From positions 1 through 20,994 of the forward strand of contig CAYPOY010000060.1 in the NCBI GenBank assembly GCA_964412395.1: 20,994 nucleotides of DNA. The letters are read 5' to 3'. Below are positions 13,946 through 20,994 of the stretch, piece after piece. The position numbers and the translations under genes were made by a program. The stretch comes from CAYPOY01 sp964412395 (GTDB lineage: Bacteria; Chloroflexota; Anaerolineae; B4-G1). Numbering within the stretch: the stretch's first letter is position 1; every line of letters starts with the position of its first letter. A model generated the notes under the pieces. It ran no database searches, had not been told where the DNA came from, and saw nothing but the letters and a program-made list of their open reading frames with translations.

Positions 13946-14626
13946 ATGCCTAAGACAACTGAGGAGAAATTGGTCCTGCGGAACCGCATCATCGGCCTGT
14001 TGCTACGCGATGCACGGGAGCGGGTCGAGAAAACCAAGCGGGAATGCGCAACGGCACTGGGGGTTTCCACCAGCACCATCACGACATACGAAGAGGGACG
14101 CAAGCCTATCTCTCTGCCGGAGTTGGAGGTGCTGGCCTACGTACTCGATATTCCAACGGCGCATTTCTGGGAACGTGACCCGGAACTTGTGTCGAAGAAA
14201 AGGCCAGTGCCGCTACAGGAGGTACTGGCTCTGCGCCATCGCATTGTGGGGGCGCTCTTGCGCCAGGCTCGGCTGGAGGCTGGTATTTCCCGGAAGGAGT
14301 TGGCGAAGATATCGGACTGCTCAACCAGACGTCTCTCCATCTATGAATGCGGGGAGCGACCTATTCCGCTGGCGGAATTGGAGCTATTGGCGCAACATCT
14401 GCATCTATCTCTAGAGTACTTCCTCGACAATCGCGAGGGGCCGGTGGGAGAATGGCACCGGCAACAGGATGCCTGTCACCGTTTCCGCGAACTCCCCAGA
14501 GAAGTACAAGAGTTTATCATTCAGCCCATCAACGTCAAATATCTGGAAGTGGCGATGAAACTGGCCCAGATGCCGGCCGGAGGACTGCGCGCCATTGCCG
14601 AAGGGCTGCTGGACATTACTTACTGA
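13946..14626 (+). CDS. Double HTH (XRE-type) transcriptional regulator
   Basis: This 226-residue protein has two tandem XRE/Cro-type helix-turn-helix domains, at about residues 12-75 and 95-160. Each has the helix pattern (ECATALGVSTSTITTYEEGR and ELAKISDCSTRRLSIYECGE) and a closing LPELEVLAYVL or LAELELLAQHL helix. The two copies align along their length, suggesting internal duplication. The C-terminal 60 residues are helical with no recognised domain. The start is supported by GGGAGG six bases upstream and a strong promoter. It is divergent from nusA and 37 bases upstream of a TPR gene with which it probably forms an operon. Target genes are unknown; autoregulation is plausible. Confidence 0.87.
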   Translation: MPKTTEEKLVLRNRIIGLLLRDARERVEKTKRECATALGVSTSTITTYEEGRKPISLPELEVLAYVLDIPTAHFWERDPELVSKKRPVPLQEVLALRHRIVGALLRQARLEAGISRKELAKISDCSTRRLSIYECGERPIPLAELELLAQHLHLSLEYFLDNREGPVGEWHRQQDACHRFRELPREVQEFIIQPINVKYLEVAMKLAQMPAGGLRAIAEGLLDITY

Positions 14627-14663
14627 CTTCAGGTCGCGGAGCAAATTGCAGATCGGGGGTACA

Positions 14664-15230
14664 ATGATGGAGAATACAGCTTCTGCACAGGAACTCAAAG
14701 AGGAAGGACTGCGGTTGTTCCAGGAGGGACTGTACGAGGAGGCAGCCGCCAAGTTTGGACGAGCCCAGGAAATGTTTGCCGCCGAGGGGAACGAGGCCGA
14801 AGCGGCTGAGATGGTGAATAACCTGGGTGTGCTCTACCGGATGCAGGGCCAGTGGGATGAAGCGATTGCAGTCCTGGATGAGGCCAGGGCTACTTTTGCA
14901 CGCCTGGGTGACCGCAACCGTGAAGCACAGACGCTGGGCAATCTGGGCGGGCTGTACGCCAGCAGGGGTGAACGTGACAAGGCAAAGGAATGCTTGCGTC
15001 AGACAGCCGATATCTTCGCCGAGTTAGGCGATGCTCAGCGCCAGGGAGAGACGCTGCTGGCGCTCGGGGTGCAAATATGGAAGACGGGTGACCGCAGCAA
15101 CGGCCTGGCGACTTACGAGGCCGGCCTGCATACGCTGCAGCAACCGACGGCCAGTCAGAAGACACTGCGCGGTCTGCTCGGTATACGCACCAGGTTGCTG
15201 GGCAGACGGAAAGAAACCATCAGCCGTTAG
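14664..15230 (+). CDS. Tetratricopeptide repeat protein
   Basis: This 188-residue soluble protein has no signal peptide. At least three to four TPR-like helix pairs of about 34-40 residues run from about residue 8 to 150. Examples are EGLRLFQEGLYEEAAAKFGR, VNNLGVLYRMQGQWDEAIAV and LGNLGGLYASRGERDKAKEC. TPR solenoids mediate protein contacts, so a partner of the upstream regulator is plausible but unproven. The ATG at 14664 (or 14667) is chosen because upstream in-frame codons overlap the HTH gene; GGGGG lies a few bases upstream. The stop TAG falls at the edge of the repeat array shared with convergent pheT. Confidence 0.8.
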   Translation: MMENTASAQELKEEGLRLFQEGLYEEAAAKFGRAQEMFAAEGNEAEAAEMVNNLGVLYRMQGQWDEAIAVLDEARATFARLGDRNREAQTLGNLGGLYASRGERDKAKECLRQTADIFAELGDAQRQGETLLALGVQIWKTGDRSNGLATYEAGLHTLQQPTASQKTLRGLLGIRTRLLGRRKETISR

Positions 15231-15251
15231 CAGGCAACAGTCGGCAGTAGC

Positions 15252-15300
15252 GGCTCCCGGCTAACTGCTTTCGGCCAACCGCTATCGGCTAATGGCTAAC
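15252..15300. repeat. Heptamer array GGCTNNN between convergent TPR gene and pheT
   Basis: Units of 7 bp: GGCTCCC (15252-15258), GGCTAAC (15259), TGCTTTC (15266), GGCCAAC (15273), CGCTATC (15280), GGCTAAT (15287), GGCTAAC (15294-15300). The pheT stop (TAG on the minus strand, 15298-15296) lies inside the last unit. The 20 bases before 15252 look like decayed units. Confidence 0.8.
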
Positions 15301-17827
15301 TTCGCAACGTCGCGCTCAGTTCCCGCTCCAACCGGCGAACAATCTTGGCCCGCAGCTTGGCGACCTCCCGATCGGTCAGCGTGCGGTTGTCTGCCTGATA
15401 GGTGATGCGGTAGGCCAGGCTCTTCTTGCCACTCCCCACCTGTTCCCCCCGGTAGACGTCGAACAGCACGACCGAGCGCACCAGCGATTTGCCGGTCTGG
15501 GCGATGAGGTCCCGCACGCGCACTGCCGGCATGTCCTGGCCCACCACCACCGCCAGGTCCTCGTAGACCGGCGGGTGGACGGAGATGGGCGCCATCATGC
15601 GAGGCGCGCCCCAGGCCGCCAACAGCCTATCCAGGTCGAACTCCAGCGCGCAAACAGCCTGTGCCGGCAGGCCAAAAGCTTCCCGCACCAGAGGATGCAG
15701 CTCCCCCATCACGCCCACCACGCTATCCTCGACGCTCACCTGAGCACACCAGCCCGGATGGAAGGCAAGGTGCTCGTCCAGTTCGAACGTCCCTTCCAGC
15801 CCCAGCCCTGCCAGCAATGCCTCCACCACCCCCTTGAGGTCGTAAAAGCCCATCGGCGTGCGATCCTGCCCTGCCAGCCACGAGCGTGCCTCTAGCGGGC
15901 CGGTCATCACGATGCCCAGCCGGCGTGGCTCGTCGGGTAGTGTTTGCCCCCCCACCGGCAGGTAAACCGCGCCAATCTCGAAGATGACCACGCGGTCGAG
16001 AAAACGCAGGTTTTCGCAAGTCGTGTGGAGGAGGGAGGGAAGCAGCGTCCGCCGCAGGTAGGCTCGCTCGGCCGAGAGGGGGTTGAGCACGCGCACCCCC
16101 CTCCCCCCCCCTGCCCCCCCTAATGGGGGAGGAGAGGCTCCCTGGGGCCACAAATTCCCCTCATCTTCAACGTCCACCAACGAGTAGGTGATGACTTCGT
16201 CAAGCCCACAGCCGACCAGGAGATCACGCACGCGCTCGGTCCCTTCCAGGTGGAGGTTTGCCCGCTGCGGAGGCAGTTCGTCGTGCATGAGTGTCGTTGG
16301 GAAACGGTTGTACCCCCAGATACGGCCCACCTCCTCAACCAGGTCTATGGGCCACGTGACGTCAAGGCGGTGGGAGGGAACTGTTACGTTTAAGGTCTCA
16401 GGTTCCTTGCCCCCTGTTGAACCTGAAACCCGGAACTCCAGGGAGGACAGGATGCGCACAATCTCGTCAGTCGGTACTTCGACGCCCAGGACACGGGTGG
16501 CGTAGGCCGGGTCGAATTCGATCACCCGCTGCGGTTGGCGACCGGGGTACAGGTCGCCGATGACTGGGACAACAGCACCGCTGCCCAGTTCCGCCATCAG
16601 GTGGGCCGCCCGTGCTGCCGCATCCACCGTCAACTCCGGATCCACCCGCCGCCCGAACCGCTGGCTCGCATCGCTCGCCAGTCCCAGCAGGCGGGAGGTG
16701 CGGCGGATGTTGAGGAAGCGGAAATTGGCCGATTCCAGGAGGACGTCGGTCGTCGCCTCAGTGACCTCGCTCTCCAGCCCCCCCATCACGCCCGCCACCG
16801 CCACGGGGCCACCTCCGTCGGTGATGAGCAACATCTCCGCGTCAAAGATGCGCAGTTCACCATCGAGCGTCGCCATCTGCTCGCCGGGGCGGGCGCGGCG
16901 CACGATGATCGCCGGGCGGTCACCGCCTGGTCTGGGGCGCAGGAGGCGGTAGTCGAAGGCGTGCAGCGGTTGTCCCAACTCTAGCATCACGTAGTTGGTG
17001 ATGTCCACGATGTCGTTGATAGGGCGCATCCCGGCGCGGCGCAGGCGCACCTGCATCCAGAAGGGGGATGGTTCCACCGTCACGCCCTGGATGAGGGCCG
17101 CCGAGTAGCGTGGGCACAGGTCGGGGTCAGTGATCTCCAGCGCGAGAAAATCCGGCGCAGGGGTCAGCTCTGCCGGGTGGCGCTCCAGCATTTCGAGCAC
17201 GCCCCGCCTGAGCGGCATGCCCAGCAGCGCCGCCACCTCACGGGCGACGCCGAAGACCGAGTACAGGTGGGCGAACGGCCCCTTGATGTCGAACTCCAGC
17301 ACCGCGTCGCCCAGGTAATCAGCCAGCGGCGTGCCGACAGGCGCGTCGTCGGGGAGGTAGATGATGTCCACGTGCTCGTCGGAGAGGCCCAATTCCTTCT
17401 CCGAGCAGACCATGGCGCGGGAGAGAACGCCGCGAATCTTGGCTTTCTTCAGTTTCTTGATGCGGGGTTCCTCGGCGTAGGGGTCCCATAGACGAGCGCC
17501 CTCCATCGCGAAGGCCACCTTGAGGTGCAAATCGCTCTGCCCCCGGAGCGGCAGCAGGCTGGGGGGCCCCGAAACGACGACCTCTGGCTCCGGGCCACCG
17601 TACTCCACCTCGGCCAGGACCAACAGGTCGGCGTCGGGGTGGAAACGCACAGCGCGGAGTTCACCCACGACGATTTTCTCCGCGTCCCAGGGCAGTTCAG
17701 CCCCCGGCAGGCCGATGTACTCGATAGTCTCCACCTCCAGCCCTGCCAGTGTCAGCCGCTCGGCCAGTTCGGGGATGGGAACCGTGATGTCCACATAGTC
17801 TTTGAGCCAACTGAGAGGTACTCTCAT
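15296..17827 (-). CDS. pheT: Phenylalanyl-tRNA synthetase beta subunit
   Basis: The beta subunit of the alpha2-beta2 enzyme charges tRNA-Phe and edits mischarged Tyr. The 843-residue protein opens MRVPLSWLKDYVD. It has an N-terminal tRNA-binding OB domain (about 45-150), B3/B4 editing domain and B5 domain. The catalytic-like B6/B7 domain contains VLNPLSAERAYLRRTLLPSLL, and the C-terminal anticodon-binding FDX-ACB domain (about 750-843) has HPPVYEDLAVVV. Residues about 561-578 (PQGASPPPLGGAGGGRG) are encoded by palindromic copy G, just before VRVLNPLS. Its ATG overlaps the stop of the upstream membrane gene by one base (TAATG), with GGAGAT upstream, so its translation is likely coupled to that gene. 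Confidence 0.96.
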   Translation of the reverse strand: MRVPLSWLKDYVDITVPIPELAERLTLAGLEVETIEYIGLPGAELPWDAEKIVVGELRAVRFHPDADLLVLAEVEYGGPEPEVVVSGPPSLLPLRGQSDLHLKVAFAMEGARLWDPYAEEPRIKKLKKAKIRGVLSRAMVCSEKELGLSDEHVDIIYLPDDAPVGTPLADYLGDAVLEFDIKGPFAHLYSVFGVAREVAALLGMPLRRGVLEMLERHPAELTPAPDFLALEITDPDLCPRYSAALIQGVTVEPSPFWMQVRLRRAGMRPINDIVDITNYVMLELGQPLHAFDYRLLRPRPGGDRPAIIVRRARPGEQMATLDGELRIFDAEMLLITDGGGPVAVAGVMGGLESEVTEATTDVLLESANFRFLNIRRTSRLLGLASDASQRFGRRVDPELTVDAAARAAHLMAELGSGAVVPVIGDLYPGRQPQRVIEFDPAYATRVLGVEVPTDEIVRILSSLEFRVSGSTGGKEPETLNVTVPSHRLDVTWPIDLVEEVGRIWGYNRFPTTLMHDELPPQRANLHLEGTERVRDLLVGCGLDEVITYSLVDVEDEGNLWPQGASPPPLGGAGGGRGVRVLNPLSAERAYLRRTLLPSLLHTTCENLRFLDRVVIFEIGAVYLPVGGQTLPDEPRRLGIVMTGPLEARSWLAGQDRTPMGFYDLKGVVEALLAGLGLEGTFELDEHLAFHPGWCAQVSVEDSVVGVMGELHPLVREAFGLPAQAVCALEFDLDRLLAAWGAPRMMAPISVHPPVYEDLAVVVGQDMPAVRVRDLIAQTGKSLVRSVVLFDVYRGEQVGSGKKSLAYRITYQADNRTLTDREVAKLRAKIVRRLERELSATLRS
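16096..16140. repeat. C/G palindromic element, copy G (in frame in pheT)
   Basis: Arms CCCCC (16116-16120) and GGGGG (16125-16129) around TAAT are the core. They are flanked on the plus strand by CCCCCCTCCCCCCCCCTG and GAGGAGAGG. In the sense of pheT this matches the copy B order: arm, loop, arm, then the G-rich tail. The hairpin is shorter than in other copies. Confidence 0.72.
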
Positions 17828-20637
17828 TAACTTATCTCCTTATCCGAACGATCTATCCGATGCGTGATATTGGGGCGCTTTGCCTTTTTAATCTGGTAGT
17901 GAACCTCCCATAGGCTGATGCTTGCGCCGCAGGCTAAGGTTACGCCGGTCAAAATCAGGCCAATGTAAAAGACTTTAGGGATGAAGCGATATACCACCTG
18001 GTGGGTACCAGGGGACAGATAGACCCCCCGCAGGACGTAGTTCACCCGCAGCAGTGGAACTCGCACGCCGTCCACTGTTACCTCCCATCCGGGGTAGTAC
18101 ACATCGCTCAGGACCAATATGCCCGGGGTCGCTATTTCCGCTTCTACCTCGACGCGGTGTAGGTCGTATAGGACGATATGGGCTACTGAGGCCGAGCGCA
18201 ACGGCGCTTCCGCCAGCGCGGCCGCCTGGTTGGCAGGCAATGGCTCCTCCAGCAAGGCCGTCGTCCGGGGATTGAAGTCAGGTGAGGTCAGCCGCTCCAG
18301 GGAAGACCGGCCAGACACGACCTCCGCGCGGTGGACCACGTAAGCCCGGGGCAAGACGTTAGGGTTCTCATAGATCCACACCCCCTGACGGATGTCCACC
18401 AGTTGCAATTGGACGCTGTAAGCAGCGAAGGCAGGCAGGTTTGCCGGCTCTCCCTCGGCATGGCAGATGGCAACAGAGGCATCCCCTACCGTGTCTGGCG
18501 CCTCCACCGCCCACACAAACGTCTGTCCGGCCGAATCAGCGACAGGGGCAAAGAAAAAGACATGCGTCCCCGGCTCCGTCAGTGCCTCTCCGTCTACCGT
18601 GATGTCGGCTACCAGGTCCCCCTCTTCCCGGTCCCGCCACAGGAGGAAGCGCACCGGCTCAGCGACCGGTTTGCCTGTGCGCAGGAACTCTACGTCCACC
18701 CGGTTGAGACCAGGATGGAGAGCACGCAAAGTCTGTGTGATTCGAACTCCGGCCTCCAGTGGCAGGCCGGGCTCCGCGCAGCCCTGATGGGCTGCTTCGA
18801 CCGAAATCAAGGGTTGTTCCAGTTGGTGGGAAGCCAGGACGTACTTGACGTTGAGCAGGCTGAAGAGCGGATTGAAGCGACTGTTGACCAGCATATTGCG
18901 ATTGGGCCGCATCCACCAGATGGCGACTTTGTCGTCAATGGCTTTGACCAATTCCCGATACCGCTCCACCATAAGCGACGAGTAGCCGCCTGTCTCGTAA
19001 AAGCCGAATACAGAAAGGACATTGGGGCCGAAGACCACCCGATCTGTCTGTAGGGGCAGGACACGGTAGAGAGCAGGGTCCTGCCGGAGCCAGGCCGTCA
19101 CCTCATTCTCGGGATACAGGATGTCGAGCGAGTTGACCGGGTTGAAAGGCATCCCCCATTGGAGAAGGTCAAACGCCAGCAGCGCCACCAGAAGGGCGGT
19201 TGCTGGAACTGGCCTCCAGCGAGCCAGCAGCAAGCCTGCGACCCCACCCAGCCAGATCAGTCCGGTGCGCCAGAGATGGGGGCAGATCTCGGCCCAGTGC
19301 GCGATGACCTCGTCTCTGTTGCCCAGCACGATCAACGCTGTAGTCACCGCCAACCCTGCCAGCACAAGCAGGAGTGTTGCCCATACTGCCCGCCTCCGGC
19401 AAGCGATGCCCATCACTGCCTCCAGCCCAAAGGCAGCAGCAGCGCCGCCGAAGAAGGGCAGATAGGCGATCAGGCTGACGAGCCGGAAGTAGCGGGTCCA
19501 GGGCAGCCAGGCCACTAGCCAGGCCAAAGGGGTGCCCAGAGTGATCAGCAAGGTGAGGAGCAGGGCGACGGTGAAGAATCGCCCCTCAACACGGCGGGTC
19601 CATACGAGAGCGGCCAGCGAGAAAGGGAAGGCAAAGGCACCGTAATAGGCAGTCACCTCAGCATAGTTGCGTGCGCCCCAATACGGGAAACGGACCGGAT
19701 TGCCATAGAAATCTGGAATCCATAGACCGATGACGTGCTTTGGAGGCCAGCGAGTGACCAGGTACCGCTCTGCATCCATCACGTGCCGGTGGCTCATCCC
19801 GGCGAGTTGGAGCGTAGGGAACAATTGCACCGCCCCGATGCCAACTCCCAACAGCCCAACCGCAACCGCTGCGGCCAGAGGGTGCCACACCGGACGTCGC
19901 TCCGTCCAGGAGAGCGTGATCGTCCGGAAGAGAGCGTAGGCTGCAAGGGCTATCCCCAGGCCCCAAGCGAACTGGGTGTGCCCACCCAAAATGGAAAAGC
20001 CATAGAGGAAACCGGCCACAATCCCCGGCCAGACCCGGTGCCGCTGCAGTGCCAGTTCATAGAACAGGAATACAGCAGGCATCCAGGCGAGCGTGCTGAG
20101 ACGGTGTGGATTTTCGAGCCAGACGACCATGCTACCGTTCAGCATCCACGCCGTTGTGCCGAAAAGCGCCGCTCCCGGCCGGAGGCGCAGGAGGCGCAGG
20201 AAGGCGAACATCGCAAGACCCGTGAGGGTGAGGTGAAACCAGGCCAGGATGGGCAATGCCCGTGCTGCGGACAGGAACAGTGCCGCCACGAGATTGGGAG
20301 GATAGAACGTGTGAGCCGCTGTGTCACCCATCACTGGATGACCACTGAAGATGTATGGATTCCACAGCGGGTAGGCCCCGTGTTGGAGCGAAACGGTGAA
20401 GAAATGGCGCCGGGGGTAGAAGGTGTAGAAGGGGTCGCTGAGGAGAAGGTTTTGGGCTGGCCGGGTCACCTGCTTATGCCAGGGCGCAATCCCGCCCTCC
20501 AGGCCCAGGGGCAACAATGTATATCCAGGACGCAGAGCTGGCGACAAGAAGAGGGTAGCCAGCGCCAGGATAGCGACCAGACACATGGTATCGCTTCGCT
20601 CCAAAGGGAACCGTCGGACAGACATCAGGCTATTCAT
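17827..20637 (-). CDS. YfhO-like multi-pass membrane protein between pheS and pheT
   Basis: The 936-residue protein has about a dozen or more hydrophobic helices over the first 530 residues, an extracytoplasmic domain (about 560-900), and a final helix (VFYIGLILTGVTLA). It resembles the YfhO/GT-C superfamily of polyprenyl-linked sugar glycosyltransferases. Shared features are PLWNPYIFSGHPVMGD in an early loop, and a C-terminal module with YYPGWEVTVDG then GTHQVVYRFIPKVFYIG. YfhO in Firmicutes glycosylates lipoteichoic acid, but the acceptor here is unknown. The ATG at 20637 follows the pheS stop by 50 bases; the ribosome-binding site is weak, and ATG at 20625 or 20586 is possible. It overlaps the pheT ATG by one base. 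Confidence 0.82.
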   Translation of the reverse strand: MNSLMSVRRFPLERSDTMCLVAILALATLFLSPALRPGYTLLPLGLEGGIAPWHKQVTRPAQNLLLSDPFYTFYPRRHFFTVSLQHGAYPLWNPYIFSGHPVMGDTAAHTFYPPNLVAALFLSAARALPILAWFHLTLTGLAMFAFLRLLRLRPGAALFGTTAWMLNGSMVVWLENPHRLSTLAWMPAVFLFYELALQRHRVWPGIVAGFLYGFSILGGHTQFAWGLGIALAAYALFRTITLSWTERRPVWHPLAAAVAVGLLGVGIGAVQLFPTLQLAGMSHRHVMDAERYLVTRWPPKHVIGLWIPDFYGNPVRFPYWGARNYAEVTAYYGAFAFPFSLAALVWTRRVEGRFFTVALLLTLLITLGTPLAWLVAWLPWTRYFRLVSLIAYLPFFGGAAAAFGLEAVMGIACRRRAVWATLLLVLAGLAVTTALIVLGNRDEVIAHWAEICPHLWRTGLIWLGGVAGLLLARWRPVPATALLVALLAFDLLQWGMPFNPVNSLDILYPENEVTAWLRQDPALYRVLPLQTDRVVFGPNVLSVFGFYETGGYSSLMVERYRELVKAIDDKVAIWWMRPNRNMLVNSRFNPLFSLLNVKYVLASHQLEQPLISVEAAHQGCAEPGLPLEAGVRITQTLRALHPGLNRVDVEFLRTGKPVAEPVRFLLWRDREEGDLVADITVDGEALTEPGTHVFFFAPVADSAGQTFVWAVEAPDTVGDASVAICHAEGEPANLPAFAAYSVQLQLVDIRQGVWIYENPNVLPRAYVVHRAEVVSGRSSLERLTSPDFNPRTTALLEEPLPANQAAALAEAPLRSASVAHIVLYDLHRVEVEAEIATPGILVLSDVYYPGWEVTVDGVRVPLLRVNYVLRGVYLSPGTHQVVYRFIPKVFYIGLILTGVTLACGASISLWEVHYQIKKAKRPNITHRIDRSDKEIS

Positions 20638-20647
20638 CCCGTTAGTA

Positions 20648-20684
20648 CCTATCCGAAAAGTCGCTGGGGCATTTTTTGGATAGG
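20648..20684. repeat. Stem-loop between pheS and the membrane gene
   Basis: CCTATCC (20648-20654) pairs with GGATAGG (20678-20684). The stem continues inward through G-T, AAAA/TTTT and G-T pairs to an 11-base loop, giving about 13 bp. It starts three bases after the pheS stop on the minus strand. No T-run follows it in that direction, so it is more likely an intercistronic hairpin or interspersed repeat than a terminator. Confidence 0.65.
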
Positions 20685-20687
20685 CTC

Positions 20688-20994
20688 TTAGAACTGCCGC
20701 AGGAACCGCAAATCGTTCCCGTAGAACAAGCGAATATCGCCAATATTGTACTTGAGCATCGCCGGCCGCTCGACCCCCATCCCGAAGGCGAAGCCACTCC
20801 ACTCATCGGGGTCGTAGCCGCCGTTCTCCAGTACGACCGGGTGCACCATCCCCGCCCCAGCGATCTCCAGCCAGCCAGAGTATTTGCACACGCGGCAACC
20901 CTCCCCGCCGCACAGGATGCAGTCCATGTCGGCCTCGACGCTGGGCTCGGTGAAGGGGAAGTAGGAACCCCGGATGCGGATGTGGCGCTCCGGC
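20688..20994 (-). CDS. pheS: Phenylalanyl-tRNA synthetase alpha subunit (C-terminal part)
   Basis: Only the last 101 codons are in the window; the 5' end lies beyond position 20994. They contain motif 2 and motif 3 regions of the class II catalytic core: SYFPFTEPSVEADM, then a Cys-rich CILCGGEGCRVCKYSGWLEI, AGAGMVHPVVL, GFAFGMGVERPAML and the family-typical end DIRLFYGNDLRFLRQF. The alpha subunit carries the aminoacylation site of the heterotetramer. The stop is TAA. It is followed by a stem-loop and the YfhO-like gene rather than directly by pheT. Confidence 0.95.
   Translation of the reverse strand, partial: PERHIRIRGSYFPFTEPSVEADMDCILCGGEGCRVCKYSGWLEIAGAGMVHPVVLENGGYDPDEWSGFAFGMGVERPAMLKYNIGDIRLFYGNDLRFLRQF

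Noticed and set aside
19735..20691. Plus-strand 318-codon frame opposite the YfhO-like gene
   Set aside because: The product is Gln/Arg/Pro-rich with no domain; it is explained as the antisense of a GC-rich membrane gene.
1..20994. tRNA, rRNA or riboswitch
   Set aside because: Reading the spacers on both strands showed no tRNA cloverleaf, rRNA or known riboswitch core. A covariance-model scan was not possible here, so a small RNA could be missed.

Overview
This is a GC-rich bacterial window that looks like Chloroflexota, probably Anaerolineae or a relative. The pointers are the short IF-2, a NusA with a long acidic C-terminal extension, secreted PPC-repeat proteins with Pro/Thr linkers, a YfhO-type membrane protein, and abundant G/C-rich and heptanucleotide interspersed repeats. 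This assignment is inference; no rRNA or other marker is present to fix it.

Layout. (1) 1-1290: a G-rich palindrome, a short reverse-transcriptase relic fused in frame to an Asn-rich stretch resembling a diversity-generating-retroelement (DGR) template or variable repeat, a queuosine-precursor transporter (yhhQ) whose C-terminus runs into an octamer repeat array, and a four-helix-bundle gene bracketed by that array and an inverted copy of it. (2) 1300-5958, plus strand: era, then a 525-bp repeat-rich spacer with a good promoter, then a two-gene cell-envelope operon (PPC-repeat secreted protein and a membrane-anchored protein with a sortase-like, probably inactive, domain). (3) 13615-6010, minus strand: the translation and transcription operon nusA-ylxR-infB-rbfA-nrnA-truB-ribF. 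It has a near-consensus promoter, and no rimP is seen upstream. (4) 13831-15230, plus strand: a divergently transcribed gene pair, a double-HTH regulator and a TPR protein. (5) 20994-15296, minus strand: pheS (3' end only), a YfhO-like membrane protein, and pheT, with the membrane gene sitting between the two phenylalanyl-tRNA synthetase subunits and overlapping pheT by one base.

The least ordinary content is the repeats. A roughly 35-50 bp C/G palindromic element occurs seven times. Four copies lie in frame inside conserved, mostly essential genes (era, ribF, truB, pheT), where they add Pro/Gly-rich loops, in the manner of Rickettsia palindromic elements. Separate arrays with a strict 7-bp period sit at gene 3' ends (era, ribF, nrnA, pheT and their convergent partners), and several stop codons lie inside them. 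An 8-bp-period array flanks the four-helix-bundle gene in inverted orientation. Together with the DGR-like relic, these suggest a genome shaped by small non-autonomous elements.

No tRNA, rRNA, CRISPR array or transposase was recognised.
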